DNA of 64,000 nucleotides from an uncultured Aquimarina sp. (GCA_947500545.1 CANMSO010000005.1:372001-436000), one strand, 5' to 3'. Counted from the first letter of the stretch, positions 50,801-58,636 are shown. Numbers and translations: made by a program. Notes: a model not told the origin generated them from the sequence alone.

Positions 50801-51197
50801 GATCAAATGCAGTCCAGTCATTGGTATGATATCCATGATACGGATAATCTCTAAACGCAGGGTCATCTGCTGGCGGATTATTAAATCCGTGCCTGTTCTC
50901 TACTACGGGTGTTACCCAAATAGCGCTTACACCAAGTTTATCAAAGTATCCTTCTCTGATTTTTTGAGTAACCCCTGGAATATCTCCTCCATGAAAATCG
51001 ATTTCATTATTCCTACTATCCTGTTTGCGATCAAAATTAATATCGTTGGTAGTGTCTCCATTGTTAAAACGATCGGTGATAAGGAAATAAATCGTGACAT
51101 TATCCCACGAGAATGGTAGATTCCTACCAGATTGAGCGATACTGTTTTTTGGAAAGAATAAAGCCAGTAAAAGCCCTAAATAAAGTAATTTTTTCAT
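47820..51197 (-). CDS. T9SS-secreted multidomain alpha-amylase (GH13)
   Basis: 1125 residues with signal peptide MKKLLYLGLLLALFFPKNSIAQ. The GH13 barrel covers ~30-560: region I DIVMNH (158-163), nucleophile Asp281 in GIDGFRVDTERH, acid/base Glu324 in YMTGEHSG, and SHD at 397-399. Then chitobiase-type beta-sandwich linkers (SGTYNGSVDVSMNAT...FYTLDGSAP) alternate with three starch-binding CBM26-like modules (FKKPADWSSAFVYIF, AWPGIAM...WYKYTV, GIVFNDNGGAQTDD repeated), and a type A T9SS sorting domain (SNPFGDTLTLSF...GIYLFQVTS) ends the protein. It hydrolyses starch or glycogen outside the cell. LacI-type operators lie upstream; no susCD pair is in view. Confidence 0.96.
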   Translation of the reverse strand: MKKLLYLGLLLALFFPKNSIAQSGRNLPFSWDNVTIYFLITDRFNNGDTTNDINFDRKQDSRNNEIDFHGGDIPGVTQKIREGYFDKLGVSAIWVTPVVENRHGFNNPPADDPAFRDYPYHGYHTNDWTAFDPNFTSAEQFQEFIDEAHNHGIRILIDIVMNHSGYRTFKEVNGQLEFVDDDYPNDWVRLRCGTENGELPCDDLTTPLFGLPDIRTESFNSVALPQWLLDKWETEGRKQQELDELDAYFARTGKPRAPRYYLIKWLTDWVKEYGIDGFRVDTERHVGVDAWAELKDEAVLALKEWKQNNPTKKLDDLDFYMTGEHSGVNIIGNVGDQLPDDFTVGKFNSMINFRSPKEAYTDLGQEEIFSSFAAKLNNNDGGFNTPGEYNMVSYLRSHDFSEFYTGNMFYGGTTLLLSPGGVQIYYGDESGRQFFNAETYLDAGYRGDMNWDSIDDGMLFHWRKLGTFRREHTSVGAGSHQKLSDSPYIFKREYNRNGDSDKVLVFQGQDGDFAGQLNVFGMWPDGTLLKDYFSDLTATVSGGTVNFGTAFGMVLVGEPFELTDSVSLSVNPASGLYNDAINVEMTASSTVQGASVSIFYTIDGDTPTSASTPYNSAFEITTNTTIRSIAIDSEGNESEVVTRDYVIGEGGPFDIHFKKPADWSSAFVYIFNQNTGEALPGFPAWPGIAMEKEGDSPWYKYTVDQAVQVGIVFNDNGGAQTDDTTRITDGWYDNQWFDSCPSDCPAPIGVPVLTVSPDSGTYNGSVDVSMNATNSGAIFYTLDGSAPNSSSIAYTGVFTISNVGTTVVNAVAVNSSGSSSVITRTYTIESTTTAYTVNFKKPNSWSSAYIYLYDKNGNTSLPGFPAWPGIEMSKLGDSPWYAYTIEQSVEVGIVFNDNGGAQTDDLFRTTEGWYDNQWTDTCPGDCPGIVVPTSFDVYFKKPASWNTAYVYIYDKNANAPISGAPSWPGVEMKVFVGSPWYSITIDESVDVGIVFNDNGGTQTDDLIRTTNGWYDNQWFDTCPSECPGSNAMPANSNGFKRNTTSMVKASSNPFGDTLTLSFTGDTTKNPVRVVMYNLSGERMKVAPNGNIRSNNITMDTSALPKGIYLFQVTSSTGTEMIKLVK

Positions 51198-51261
51198 AAT
51201 AAGTGTTAGTTTGTGTGTATTAATACTTTAATCATCTGAGAATCTATTTTTTAAATATTTC

Positions 51262-51273
51262 CTCAAACGTTGT
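51262..51273. promoter_or_regulatory. Second LacI-type operator half-match
   Basis: CTCAAACGTTGT resembles the palindrome at 51333-51342, about 70 bp closer to the amylase ATG, as expected for a paired operator. Confidence 0.4.
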
Positions 51274-51329
51274 AATAAATATTTCTAAAAAAAATTGGTA
51301 TTTGAACGCTATAGAAGTATCAATTTTTC

Positions 51330-51343
51330 GCGCAAACGTTTGA
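51330..51343. promoter_or_regulatory. Putative LacI-family operator upstream of the amylase
   Basis: The sequence GCGCAAACGTTTGA contains the perfect palindrome CAAACGTTTG with the central CG typical of LacI-family operators. It is 130-140 bp upstream of the amylase start, consistent with maltose-responsive LacI regulation known for starch genes in Bacteroidota. The regulator gene is not in the window. Confidence 0.55.
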
Positions 51344-51591
51344 GTGTTGATATTTTATTTTTCTTCCGTTAAAAAACTGAAAACTCCATAAAAAAACGCT
51401 TTGTATTTTGAAGAATTCGAAATCATATTTCGAGAATATAAACTTGTCTATAAGGTATTGCTCTTATAATTTTCCGTTTAGGGAAGAATTGACAAGCATA
51501 AAGGGAAAAAGTACATTTTTAACCAGCAATCGTGGTCGCATCTTTACATCATCAAACTATTAGAGTAATTAATCCTAAAAAACACTACAAA

Positions 51592-51948
51592 ATGGAAAGT
51601 ACAATCGAGAGAAACCTTAAACATATTCATGAATTACTATCAAGAGGAGAATTTATTGAAGCTATGGAAACTTATCTACACGATGATGTAGAGTTAAAAG
51701 AAGCTAATGATCATCCAAAAAAAGGAAAAGCATTCAATGTTAAGTTTGAACAGGATTTTATAGACAATCAGCTTGCAGAGTTTATAAGATACGAAGTGAA
51801 CAATTATGCCGTAAATGGGAATCATTCATTCTATGATGCAGTTATGGAATTAAAACTAAAAGATGGTAGTACTATGCTTTCAGAACAAACTGTTGTTACA
51901 GAATGGAAAGATGAAAAAATCTATAGAGAACGATACTATCACGCATAA
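51592..51948 (+). CDS. SnoaL-like / NTF2-fold protein (118 aa)
   Basis: I start at the ATG at 51592 (MESTIERNLKHIHELLSRGEF); the GTG at 51532 would add 20 residues untypical for the fold. Features are the N-terminal helix pair, FIEAMETYLHDDVELKEAND, a helix with KFEQDFIDNQLAEF, and three closing strands (YDAVMELKLKDGSTMLSEQ, VVTEWKDEKIYRERYYHA). NTF2-like proteins bind small ligands or act as isomerases; none is indicated here. The gene stands alone between the amylase promoter region and a terminator. Confidence 0.78.
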   Translation: MESTIERNLKHIHELLSRGEFIEAMETYLHDDVELKEANDHPKKGKAFNVKFEQDFIDNQLAEFIRYEVNNYAVNGNHSFYDAVMELKLKDGSTMLSEQTVVTEWKDEKIYRERYYHA

Positions 51949-51976
51949 AACAATACTATATTTTCATTGCACAAAC

Positions 51977-52014
51977 CTACCCCTTGTATTTAACCTAATA
52001 TAAGGGGTTTTCTT
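51977..52014 (+). terminator. Terminator after the SnoaL-like gene
   Basis: Imperfect stem ACCCCTTGTAT with ATATAAGGGGT and a TTTTCTT exit, ~30 bp after the stop codon. Confidence 0.65.
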
Positions 52015-52131
52015 GATAAAAGTAGTCCTACTATCGCCTATTATTTGCTTCAAGGCCAACCAGAACATATATATTAACAAAATATCTATTATTTTATTCA
52101 TTAATTTCATTTTTAAACTAAATGATTTACT

Positions 52132-52139
52132 TATATTTG
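52132..52139 (+). promoter_or_regulatory. -7 element of tRNA-Pro(TGG)
   Basis: TATATTTG (perfect TAnnTTTG) 26 nt before the tRNA 5' end. Confidence 0.7.
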
Positions 52140-52165
52140 CACCCTCAAAAGGAAAAGCTATACTT

Positions 52166-52240
52166 CGGGGTGTAGCGTAGCCCGGTTATCGCGCCGCGTT
52201 TGGGACGCGGAGGTCGCAGGTTCGAATCCTGCCACCCCGA
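52166..52240 (+). tRNA. tRNA-Pro (anticodon TGG)
   Basis: Acceptor CGGGGTG / CACCCCG, anticodon arm CCGCG-TTTGGGA-CGCGG with anticodon TGG, T arm GCAGG-TTCGAAT-CCTGC, discriminator A (75 nt). CCA is not encoded (CTA follows), unlike tRNA-Pro(GGG). The last 12 bases plus one flanking base recur at 61512-61524, marking it as a probable integration target. Confidence 0.95.
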
Positions 52241-52241
52241 C
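52229..52241 (+). repeat. attL-like tRNA 3' end repeat
   Basis: CTGCCACCCCGAC, the end of tRNA-Pro(TGG) plus one base, repeated exactly 9.3 kb away at 61512-61524 in the same orientation. Confidence 0.6.
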
Positions 52242-52252
52242 TACTGTTTTTT

Positions 52253-52285
52253 AAAATCCTGTAAATCAATTATTTACAGGATTTT
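52253..52285 (+). terminator. Terminator of tRNA-Pro(TGG)
   Basis: A perfect 14-bp stem AAAATCCTGTAAAT / ATTTACAGGATTTT with a 5-nt loop, 12 bp after the tRNA. Confidence 0.88.
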
Positions 52286-52723
52286 ATATTTTTGATAGCT
52301 ACTACAAAACGGCCCAAAACACACCAAATTTCACTATGAACGTGTCCTATTACGTGACCTATTTTATCCTATTCTTAGGGAGGGTCTGTGAACAAGGGGC
52401 TTTAACATTTACGTTCTCGAGGAACCCGGATTAGAACTTAGAGGGCTAAGCTTCTATAGGTATAACAGAAGCATCTCTTTTCTGAACCGTTGCTTATTTG
52501 ATTATAAAAATTATGTACTCTGATGAAATGACTATTTAATTAGGTCCGTAAAAAAGTAAACTTTGCAGAAGCACTTTTCGAGAATTCATTTAATGGTGAG
52601 TTTAACTAAACTGCTTGAATTTTGAATAATGCCCTGTCCTACAAAACGTTCGTTTTATGGGACTTAAAAAAAATAGCTTTATGCATCAACAATTGTAAAT
52701 TTTAACTCAGTTCTTTGGTGTAA
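52286..52723. other. 438-bp gene-free left end of the putative island
   Basis: No convincing ORF. Contains the GTGxCCTATT direct repeats (52342-52363) and otherwise AT-rich DNA; a GTCCGTAAAA string at 52545 recalls the hairpin arm near the tRNA-Pro(GGG) units but is short. Confidence 0.55.
52342..52363. repeat. GTG(T/A)CCTATT direct repeats, candidate recombinase arm sites
   Basis: GTGTCCTATTAC directly followed by GTGACCTATT. The inverted form GTAATAGGTCAC occurs at 61532-61543, 7 bp beyond the distal tRNA repeat. Matching repeats at both ends are expected for a tyrosine-recombinase element. Confidence 0.55.
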
Positions 52724-53572
52724 TCATTTTTTCATTGCTAAAGTTCGAATTCTCAAGGCATCTTTATTTCCTTTCTTAGCTGGATGTCTAAGTGCATGTC
52801 TAATAACCCACTTAAGTTCGTTTGATGAATCAATCAGCCAAGCTTCACACATTTCTAATGCAGTTTCCAAATTATCTTTCGCAATATCCCCAACGTGATT
52901 TGCAACGCTTCTTCTCACATACAAATCAACATCATTTTTTAAATTCTCAAGAATTCTGAATGAGGGGCTTGGGTCAACTACTAGTGATTGTATTTTCTGA
53001 GCCCAAGGCAGCCTTGGCCTTGTTCCTTCAGAACATAGTCTGCGAACATGTGGGTCTGAATCATTCATCCATTTGTACAAGATGTCAAATGTTCTTTCTG
53101 GTTGGGCGACTAAAAATTCACGTATGGAGAATTCAGATGAGAACCGCTTCGTCAATTCATATTGAGCCTTCATAGAAATATCAAACGGGTCTCGGTTGTT
53201 ATTGTATTCTTTATCGAGACCATACATTGCCACAAAAGACACATGAGGCATATAGAACAATCCAGACAATCCAAGATCATCGGTACGTTTAAGCGGTGGA
53301 GTTAAAGATCTTAATAGTATAGAGATTGCATCAGAGTAGTTATCCGGCAAATATTCTCGGAGAACCTTTGCAATGAAGACTCCTCGTTCTTTGAGTGCAA
53401 GAGGCTCGATATTCTGCATAACCTTTTCAATGAAGTCGGTTTTGTTAAAATGACTATCTACAGCTTTTAAATTAATTGCAAGCTGGTTCACAGCAGCCTT
53501 GTCGAGAACAAGCTTCAACGGTACTCCCTTTTGAATGGAATGCGGGGCTTCTGGCAATCTGATTTCCTTCAT
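52724..53572 (-). CDS. AlkD-like DNA alkylation repair protein
   Basis: 282 residues made of paired helices (HEAT-like repeats). Typical strings of the DNA_alkylation group (YhaZ-like) are SEFSIREFLVAQPERTFDILYKW, HVRRLCSEGTRPRLPWA, VDLYVRRSVANHVGDIAKDN and ELKWVIRHALRHPAKKG. AlkD-type enzymes excise N3- and N7-alkylpurines without base flipping; a cytosolic DNA-binding role is expected. First gene inside the putative tRNA-Pro(TGG) island (most distal in transcription direction) and 85 bp beyond the aminopeptidase stop. Confidence 0.9.
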   Translation of the reverse strand: MKEIRLPEAPHSIQKGVPLKLVLDKAAVNQLAINLKAVDSHFNKTDFIEKVMQNIEPLALKERGVFIAKVLREYLPDNYSDAISILLRSLTPPLKRTDDLGLSGLFYMPHVSFVAMYGLDKEYNNNRDPFDISMKAQYELTKRFSSEFSIREFLVAQPERTFDILYKWMNDSDPHVRRLCSEGTRPRLPWAQKIQSLVVDPSPSFRILENLKNDVDLYVRRSVANHVGDIAKDNLETALEMCEAWLIDSSNELKWVIRHALRHPAKKGNKDALRIRTLAMKK

Positions 53573-53657
53573 TCTATAATTGACTGTAAATGTTTGTCTG
53601 GTTTAGTCGCGGAAAATCAGTTGAGACTTTCCAACATACTCAAATATAAGCAGTTTT

Positions 53658-54422
53658 TTAATTCCAGATTTCATTAGATTCTGTTAGAATGACTGGGGAA
53701 TTATCTGTCACTAGTATTGTGTGTTCATGTTGAGTTACGTACCCTCCTTTATTCCCGACTAAAGTCCAGCCATCATTTAATTCAACAGCTATCGTTGAAT
53801 TCGTTGAAATAAAAGTTTCAATGGCAACAGTCGTATTCTTTTTAAATCTTTCTCGATTGGTTCTTACCCCGTAGTTTAAAATATTATCAGGCTCTTCGTG
53901 TAAACTTCTACCAACTCCATGACCTGCTAAATTTTTAATCACTTTAAATCCTGATTTTTTAGCTTCGGTTTCTATCAAATAGCCAATTTCAGAAATCTTT
54001 ACTCCTCCTTTAATTCTATGAATAGCTTTGTGTAAAATTTGTTTTGACGCATCCACAAGAGATTGGTGATTATTGACGTCTTTTCCCAGTATAAAAGAAC
54101 CTCCATTGTCAGACCAAAAACCATTTAGTTCTGCGGATACATCAATATTAATTAAATCGCCTTCCTTTAATATTTTTTTCTCTGATGGTATTCCGTGTGC
54201 TACTTCACCATTTACGCTTATACAAGAATACCCTGGGAATCCATAAGTTTCATATGGTGCAGATTTAGCACCATAACTTTTTAAAATACCACCTCCATAT
54301 TCATCTAATTCTTTAGTTGACATCCCAATTTTGATGTATTCTCTCATCAGTTTTAGCGTAGTTCCAACAACCTCACTAATTTTTTTCATTCCGATTAGCT
54401 CAGATTCTTTTGTGATTGACAT
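53658..54422 (-). CDS. map: Type I methionine aminopeptidase
   Basis: 254 residues; metal ligands Asp94 and Asp105 (INIDVSAELNGFWSDNGGSF), His168 (NLAGHGVG), Glu202 (AIETF) and Glu233 (QHEHTI), with substrate His76 (VAHGIP). All five ligands are present, so it should be active. It lacks an N-terminal zinc-finger extension. A housekeeping map gene normally lies in the ribosomal operon next to secY/infA; this stand-alone copy inside an apparent island is probably an accessory paralogue. It removes initiator Met from nascent proteins. Confidence 0.93.
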   Translation of the reverse strand: MSITKESELIGMKKISEVVGTTLKLMREYIKIGMSTKELDEYGGGILKSYGAKSAPYETYGFPGYSCISVNGEVAHGIPSEKKILKEGDLINIDVSAELNGFWSDNGGSFILGKDVNNHQSLVDASKQILHKAIHRIKGGVKISEIGYLIETEAKKSGFKVIKNLAGHGVGRSLHEEPDNILNYGVRTNRERFKKNTTVAIETFISTNSTIAVELNDGWTLVGNKGGYVTQHEHTILVTDNSPVILTESNEIWN

Positions 54423-54516
54423 TTTTATGTTTTTTTAATTGCCTAAAACAAATGCTTATATCGCATTATAGCTCTAGGATCGTAAATATTTTCATCTTCA
54501 AACATTCAAAGGATAT

Positions 54517-55416
54517 CTAAAAATTCCTGTATTCAGATGGGGTAATCTTTAATTTGTTTCTGAAAAAATTGCTAAAATGTGATGGCCCGTCAAACCCCAA
54601 ATTGTAAGCAATCTCGGATATTGCCCAAGAGCTGTGTCTCAACATAATTTTAGCCTCCTTCAATAATCTATCTGCAATGAGCTCAGATGTAGTTTTTTGT
54701 GTGACTTTTTTGATTGATTTATTCAAGTGATTGACGTGAACGGCCATTTGGTCGGCAAAATCGGAAGCCGTGCGCAATTTTATTCCATCTATTGTATTTC
54801 TTATAGGATACTGACTTTCTAAAAGTTCATAGAAAAAGGAAGTAATTCTATTTGCGGCATTTACCTTATCGAAAGAGACATTTTTGGTGGGGCGTATTTT
54901 TAGAGCATTATGAATTAGCTGAATGGTTAAATTTCTGAGTGCATCATCCCTGAATTCAAAATCGGATTTTTTTTCATCTATCATTTGTATAAAAATTTTC
55001 TCAAGCCTATCAACTTCCGATTTGTTTAATTCATAAACGGGATAGTTGTTCGGACTAAAAAAAGGATATTTTTTTAATTCACCATAATTTGTAAAAAAAG
55101 ACGCTGTGAAAATGCAACTATAGCCTGTTTGTGTAGGTTTTAATACTTCCCAATTATAAGGAACATGTGTACTGGTAAACAACAGACCATGCTCTAAAAT
55201 CTCAAAACTCTTATCTGCATAATGAATTTTACTATTCCCGTTAACAAGGCATATTTTAAAATAATCTTTTCGACTATATGCAACATTATTTTTATTATCA
55301 GCTTTATAATCCTCAATCCGAAACACATTAAAATGCCCTTCTTCATGGCTCAAATCAACAGATTTAAGAAAAGGTCTATTGGCGTAATATGCTTCTAATG
55401 TCTCTGGTTTGTCCAT
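54517..55416 (-). CDS. AraC-family transcriptional regulator 1
   Basis: About 299 residues from Met at 55416 (MDKPETLEAYYANRPF), my preferred start; the ORF extends to an ATG at 55473 but the extra 19 residues do not fit the family. N-terminal cupin-like sensor domain (FRIEDYKAD...FKICLVNGNSKIHYADKSF) and two C-terminal HTH motifs (ASDFADQMAVHVNHLNKSIK; WAISEIAYNLGFDGPSHFSNFFRNKLKITPSEYR read in two parts). It is adjacent to the SnoaL-like and SDR genes upstream on the same strand and is their likely regulator. Confidence 0.9.
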   Translation of the reverse strand: MDKPETLEAYYANRPFLKSVDLSHEEGHFNVFRIEDYKADNKNNVAYSRKDYFKICLVNGNSKIHYADKSFEILEHGLLFTSTHVPYNWEVLKPTQTGYSCIFTASFFTNYGELKKYPFFSPNNYPVYELNKSEVDRLEKIFIQMIDEKKSDFEFRDDALRNLTIQLIHNALKIRPTKNVSFDKVNAANRITSFFYELLESQYPIRNTIDGIKLRTASDFADQMAVHVNHLNKSIKKVTQKTTSELIADRLLKEAKIMLRHSSWAISEIAYNLGFDGPSHFSNFFRNKLKITPSEYRNF

Positions 55417-55493
55417 TTTATGACATATTTTTAGCAATTTACGAAAAATAGCAAATTTATTGATTAACCTCATATCCTATAATTTGATGAAAT

Positions 55494-55537
55494 AAAAAAT
55501 AGCCAGAATTCGAATAAACTAGATTCTGGCTATTTTT
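55494..55537 (-). terminator. Terminator after the SnoaL-like gene 55558-56001
   Basis: Stem AAAAATAGCCAGAAT / ATTCTGGCTATTTTT with T-rich exit on the minus strand, 20 bp beyond the stop codon. Confidence 0.85.
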
Positions 55538-55557
55538 CTGTTGTCTTCATTTAAAAT

Positions 55558-56001
55558 TTACTTTTGAGCAAAGTCGCCTAATGGCGCATTGATTGCTTCC
55601 ATTGCCACCATAGGATTCCAAAAATCTACATATCGAATGATTTTTCCTTTCGTATCTGTGGTAACAACCGAAATGTATTTTTGTATGTAGGGATTTCCGG
55701 TGCTAATGGCATGTCCATTACTTGAAAATTCCGCTATGACCAACGTGGGCTCTTCAGTGGAATGAAAATGAAGATTCTCAAAGTCAACTTTGAAGTGCTC
55801 TGGAAAATTCTTCATGTATTCATACAAGTCTTTTTTCCCTTTTACAAACTTAGGAAAATCTTTAGGGGCATAAGGAAATTCCAATACTCCATCTTCTGTA
55901 AATAGCTCAATCCAATCCTTTATTCGTCCAGAGGATAAATATTTTAAGTGGTTTTTAAATGTAGTTTGGGCTTCTTTTTTAATTTGCTCTTTTGTGTTCA
56001 T
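55558..56001 (-). CDS. SnoaL/PhzA-like NTF2-fold protein (147 aa)
   Basis: One NTF2-like domain: FKNHLKYLSSGRIKDWIELFTEDGVLEFPYAP, helix GKKDLYEYMKNFPEHF, then strands with FENLHFHSTEEPTLVIAEFSSNG, YISVVTTDTKGKIIRYVDFWNPM. The FPYAP and DFWNP strings are usual in the PhzA/B-like group. These small proteins are ketosteroid-isomerase-like catalysts or ligand binders; the substrate is unknown. The terminator directly downstream and a 254-bp upstream gap make it a single-gene unit, next to AraC regulator 1. Confidence 0.87.
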   Translation of the reverse strand: MNTKEQIKKEAQTTFKNHLKYLSSGRIKDWIELFTEDGVLEFPYAPKDFPKFVKGKKDLYEYMKNFPEHFKVDFENLHFHSTEEPTLVIAEFSSNGHAISTGNPYIQKYISVVTTDTKGKIIRYVDFWNPMVAMEAINAPLGDFAQK

Positions 56002-56187
56002 GATTTCTATTTTTTAATTATTTAATACGACCTATAATTAATTCTGCAGAAATTAATTGTCTTGAAACAAAATTAGGGCTACATACAAACTCCAAGTTTG
56101 AAAAAATCAAAGTGTTATTTATAAAAATCAATCAATGGACTTATTTTCTGCACAGGTCTACTGAAATCGTTATCTTTTTCAATCAGC

Positions 56188-56227
56188 AAAAAACTAATAG
56201 CGGTTAGAGTTCGCTCTCTAACCGCTA
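56188..56227 (-). terminator. Terminator after the SDR gene 56256-56993
   Basis: A perfect 12-bp stem TAGCGGTTAGAG / CTCTAACCGCTA with a 6-nt loop; T-run (TTTTTT) slightly offset on the minus-strand exit. Confidence 0.8.
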
Positions 56228-56255
56228 ATGCTAAACATTGTTATGTGTTGCTTTT

Positions 56256-56993
56256 TTACCAAGGACATTCTCCAGTTTCAGGGTAGAGTTCCTCACTAAA
56301 GAATTTCCCAGTTGGTCCATTATTGTGAATAAGGGCATATTTGGTGATTCTTTTTGCTGCATCTTCAACTGTTCCTGTACCTAGATGATTGTTGAAATCG
56401 GTTTTGGTAAAACCAGGATCAACCATATTAACTTTAATTGATGTCTCTCGTAGCTCGTATGCTAAATTGATTGAGTACATATTCAACGCTGATTTTGAAG
56501 ATTGATATATTGCCCCTTTAAAGTGATAATAGGGGTTGGATTCATCGGTTGCCAAAGTAAGTGACCCTTGACTTGAACTCACATTCACGATACGAGGTTC
56601 TGAAGATTTTTTCAATAAATCTATAAAAGCCTGTGTTACTCTAATTACTCCATAAACATTGGCATCATATACCTTTTTGAACACATCTACGCTTGAACCT
56701 AATGCGGATTGAGGCATACCACCGCTCAATCCGGCGTTGTTGATAAGAACATCCAAAACTTCTGAATGTTTTCCAATTTCTGCACGTGCCGAATCCACCG
56801 ACTCTTGATTAGTAACGTCTATTTCGACGACTTGAACATGTTCTAATCCTTCGTTTTTAAGTTTTTGAGCCGCTTCTAACCCATTCTCTAAACTTCGACT
56901 TCCTAAATAAACGAAGAATCCTTCTTTTAAAAGTTGTCTTGCCGTTTCAAAGCCAATACTTTTATTGGCTCCTGTAATTAATACTGTTTTCAT
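56256..56993 (-). CDS. SDR oxidoreductase, carbonyl-reductase type
   Basis: 245 residues, classical short-chain dehydrogenase. Cofactor motif TGANKSIG at 7-14, NNAG at 85-88, catalytic Ser139/140 and Tyr163-x3-Lys167 (YQSSK). The 14-residue spacer before the Tyr (LTLATDESNPYYHF) is as in carbonyl reductases of the CBR-like group, which are usually NADPH-dependent (Arg33 after GSR agrees). Reduces aldehydes or ketones; the physiological substrate is not evident. Adjacent Crp-like and AraC-like regulators suggest inducible expression. Confidence 0.93.
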   Translation of the reverse strand: MKTVLITGANKSIGFETARQLLKEGFFVYLGSRSLENGLEAAQKLKNEGLEHVQVVEIDVTNQESVDSARAEIGKHSEVLDVLINNAGLSGGMPQSALGSSVDVFKKVYDANVYGVIRVTQAFIDLLKKSSEPRIVNVSSSQGSLTLATDESNPYYHFKGAIYQSSKSALNMYSINLAYELRETSIKVNMVDPGFTKTDFNNHLGTGTVEDAAKRITKYALIHNNGPTGKFFSEELYPETGECPW

Positions 56994-57084
56994 TTTTCTT
57001 TCTTTTTAAATTGATAAATAAATTAACAATACAAAGATTGCATGTAGAAAAATAAAATCATTTGCCATTTGGCAAAAAGCAATT

Positions 57085-57654
57085 TTAATGAATGTTTTTT
57101 CTAATTCGGCTTAATGACGATTGTGTGATACCCAAATATGAAGCTAAATAGGAAAGTGGAATACGGTTTGCCAGTCTTGGGAATTTTTTCAGAAAACTAA
57201 GGTATCGTGTGGTAGCATCTTGATCTACCAACGGACTTCTTCTTTCCAATTTTTCAGTCAAAGCTTTCTGAACAATTTTATTTACGATAGCATCCCAAAT
57301 AAGAATGGTTTTGGACAAATCTTCCCAATCTTCTTTAGAGAACACCAAGAGTTTGCAGTCCGTTACTGCCTGTACATAATCAGATGCTGCTATTTTGGCC
57401 TCAAAATGCTGATAGTCTACTATCAAATGGTTTTCATCTACAAAATATTTGGTAATTTCTTCCCCTTTATTGTTGTAGTAACACACACGAAGCACTCCTT
57501 CGACAATGAAACCAACCTGCCGTGGGATTTTCCCAGCTTCTGAAAAGTAATTGTCTTTATGAAGTTCTAAGACTTTTACCTTTCCTTTTATCAAGTCAAT
57601 TTGCTGTTGATTCAACTGACCAAATTCTAATAAGTAGTTTATCAAATTGTCCAT
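57085..57654 (-). CDS. Crp/Fnr-family regulator
   Basis: 189 residues from Met at 57654 (MDNLINYLLEFGQLN); the reading from 57696 adds 14 residues (MANSNYYIITNFVT) that do not belong to the family. Cyclic-nucleotide-binding-like beta barrel (KDNYFSEAGKIPRQVGFIVEGVLRVCYYNNKGEEITKYFV in two parts) without the FNR Cys cluster, then a short HTH (IPLSYLASYLGITQSSLSRIRKNI). Typical of small flavobacterial Crp-like activators of redox or quinone-stress genes. It lies just upstream of the SDR gene on the same strand. Confidence 0.9.
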   Translation of the reverse strand: MDNLINYLLEFGQLNQQQIDLIKGKVKVLELHKDNYFSEAGKIPRQVGFIVEGVLRVCYYNNKGEEITKYFVDENHLIVDYQHFEAKIAASDYVQAVTDCKLLVFSKEDWEDLSKTILIWDAIVNKIVQKALTEKLERRSPLVDQDATTRYLSFLKKFPRLANRIPLSYLASYLGITQSSLSRIRKNIH

Positions 57655-57794
57655 AGTTACAAAGTTCGTAATTATATAATAATTAGAATTTGCCAAATGA
57701 CAATTAATATCATTTCCTAAAATAGCAAGTTTAGGTTACGGTCGGGAATTCTGTAAAATTCTTTTTTATACATTGAATTGTCGTGGTTTTTATA

Positions 57795-57829
57795 ATTGCC
57801 CGCAAGTAGCTAAACTACAAGCGGGCAAT
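57795..57829 (-). terminator. Hairpin after the SDR operon 57872-59872
   Basis: Nine-bp stem ATTGCCCGC / GCGGGCAAT extended by GTAG/CTAC across an internal loop, 42 bp beyond the stop. No T-run follows, so it is a weak or factor-dependent terminator. Confidence 0.5.
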
Positions 57830-57871
57830 AGCAAAATAATACTTGTTTTTCATTTCAAGATTATTTTAATT

Positions 57872-58624
57872 TCATTGCGTAGCACCACCATTTACCAATA
57901 GGTGCTGCCCATTCACAAAAGAAGATAAATCACTGGCAAAAAATTCTGCCAGGTTTGCTACATCTTCTACTTCTGCGAGCCTTCCCATAGGACAGCTTTC
58001 AATCAGCGATTTTCTTAATTCTGGATACGCATTGGGATCACCGAATATTCCTGAATGATCTACTGCAAAGGGAATGATAGAATTTACAGTGACCCCCCGA
58101 TGCCCTATTTCTTTTGAAAGAACATCTACTAGATAACGTGGTGTCGTTTTGCTTCCTCCGTACACAGCCATTCCTGGAACCGGAAATACCGTGGTGCTGG
58201 AAGCGATGTAAATAATACGTCCGTTATCTTCGACGTTTTTAGCAGCTTGCTGCATTGTAAAATAAGCACCTTTGGTATTGATATTGAACAAACGGTCAAA
58301 TTGCTCTTCCGTGAATTGCGTTACCGGTGTTTCTACCATTTCTATACCAGCATTGGCAACGACAATATCTATTTTTCCAAAGGCTTTTTTTGTTTCATTA
58401 AAGAGTCTTTCAATGTCGGTTACTTTACTTACATCAGCTTGTACAGCTATGGCTTTAACCCCCATGGCTTCAATATTTGATAGCGTCTCTTCTGCCGATA
58501 TGTTGTCTTTTGAAAAGTTTATGACAATATTTGCACCAAGTGCTGCATATCTCTCAGCTATGGCTTTTCCCAAACCTCTTGCAGAACCTGTTATTAAGGC
58601 TGTTTTATTTTGTAGTGTATTCAT
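57872..58624 (-). CDS. SDR oxidoreductase (250 aa)
   Basis: Classical SDR: TGSARGLG at 12-19, ANAG at 90-93, Ser142/143, Tyr155-x3-Lys159 (YGGSK), C-terminal SSFVNGQHLLVNGGATQ. This matches glucose/3-oxoacyl-reductase-like SDRs, so NAD(P)H-dependent ketone reduction or alcohol oxidation is expected. Last gene of a three-gene operon (12 bp after the DUF1097 gene, which is 30 bp after another SDR). Together with AraC regulator 2 it looks like a regulated detoxification or secondary metabolism unit. Confidence 0.93.
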   Translation of the reverse strand: MNTLQNKTALITGSARGLGKAIAERYAALGANIVINFSKDNISAEETLSNIEAMGVKAIAVQADVSKVTDIERLFNETKKAFGKIDIVVANAGIEMVETPVTQFTEEQFDRLFNINTKGAYFTMQQAAKNVEDNGRIIYIASSTTVFPVPGMAVYGGSKTTPRYLVDVLSKEIGHRGVTVNSIIPFAVDHSGIFGDPNAYPELRKSLIESCPMGRLAEVEDVANLAEFFASDLSSFVNGQHLLVNGGATQ

Positions 58625-58636
58625 TATTTCTATGTT

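Larger units (their letters stand above)
51198..51591. other. 394-bp intergenic region with amylase control sites
   Basis: Divergent promoter region between the amylase and the SnoaL-like gene. Besides two CAAACGTT sites (entered separately) it is AT-rich with no ORF of interest. A GTG at 51532 opens a longer reading into the SnoaL-like gene, but this leader looks non-coding. Confidence 0.55.

Noticed and set aside
51532..51591. GTG-initiated extension of the SnoaL-like protein
   Set aside because: The extra 20 residues (VASLHHQTIRVINPKKHYK) are not part of the NTF2 fold and the ATG at 51592 is well placed.
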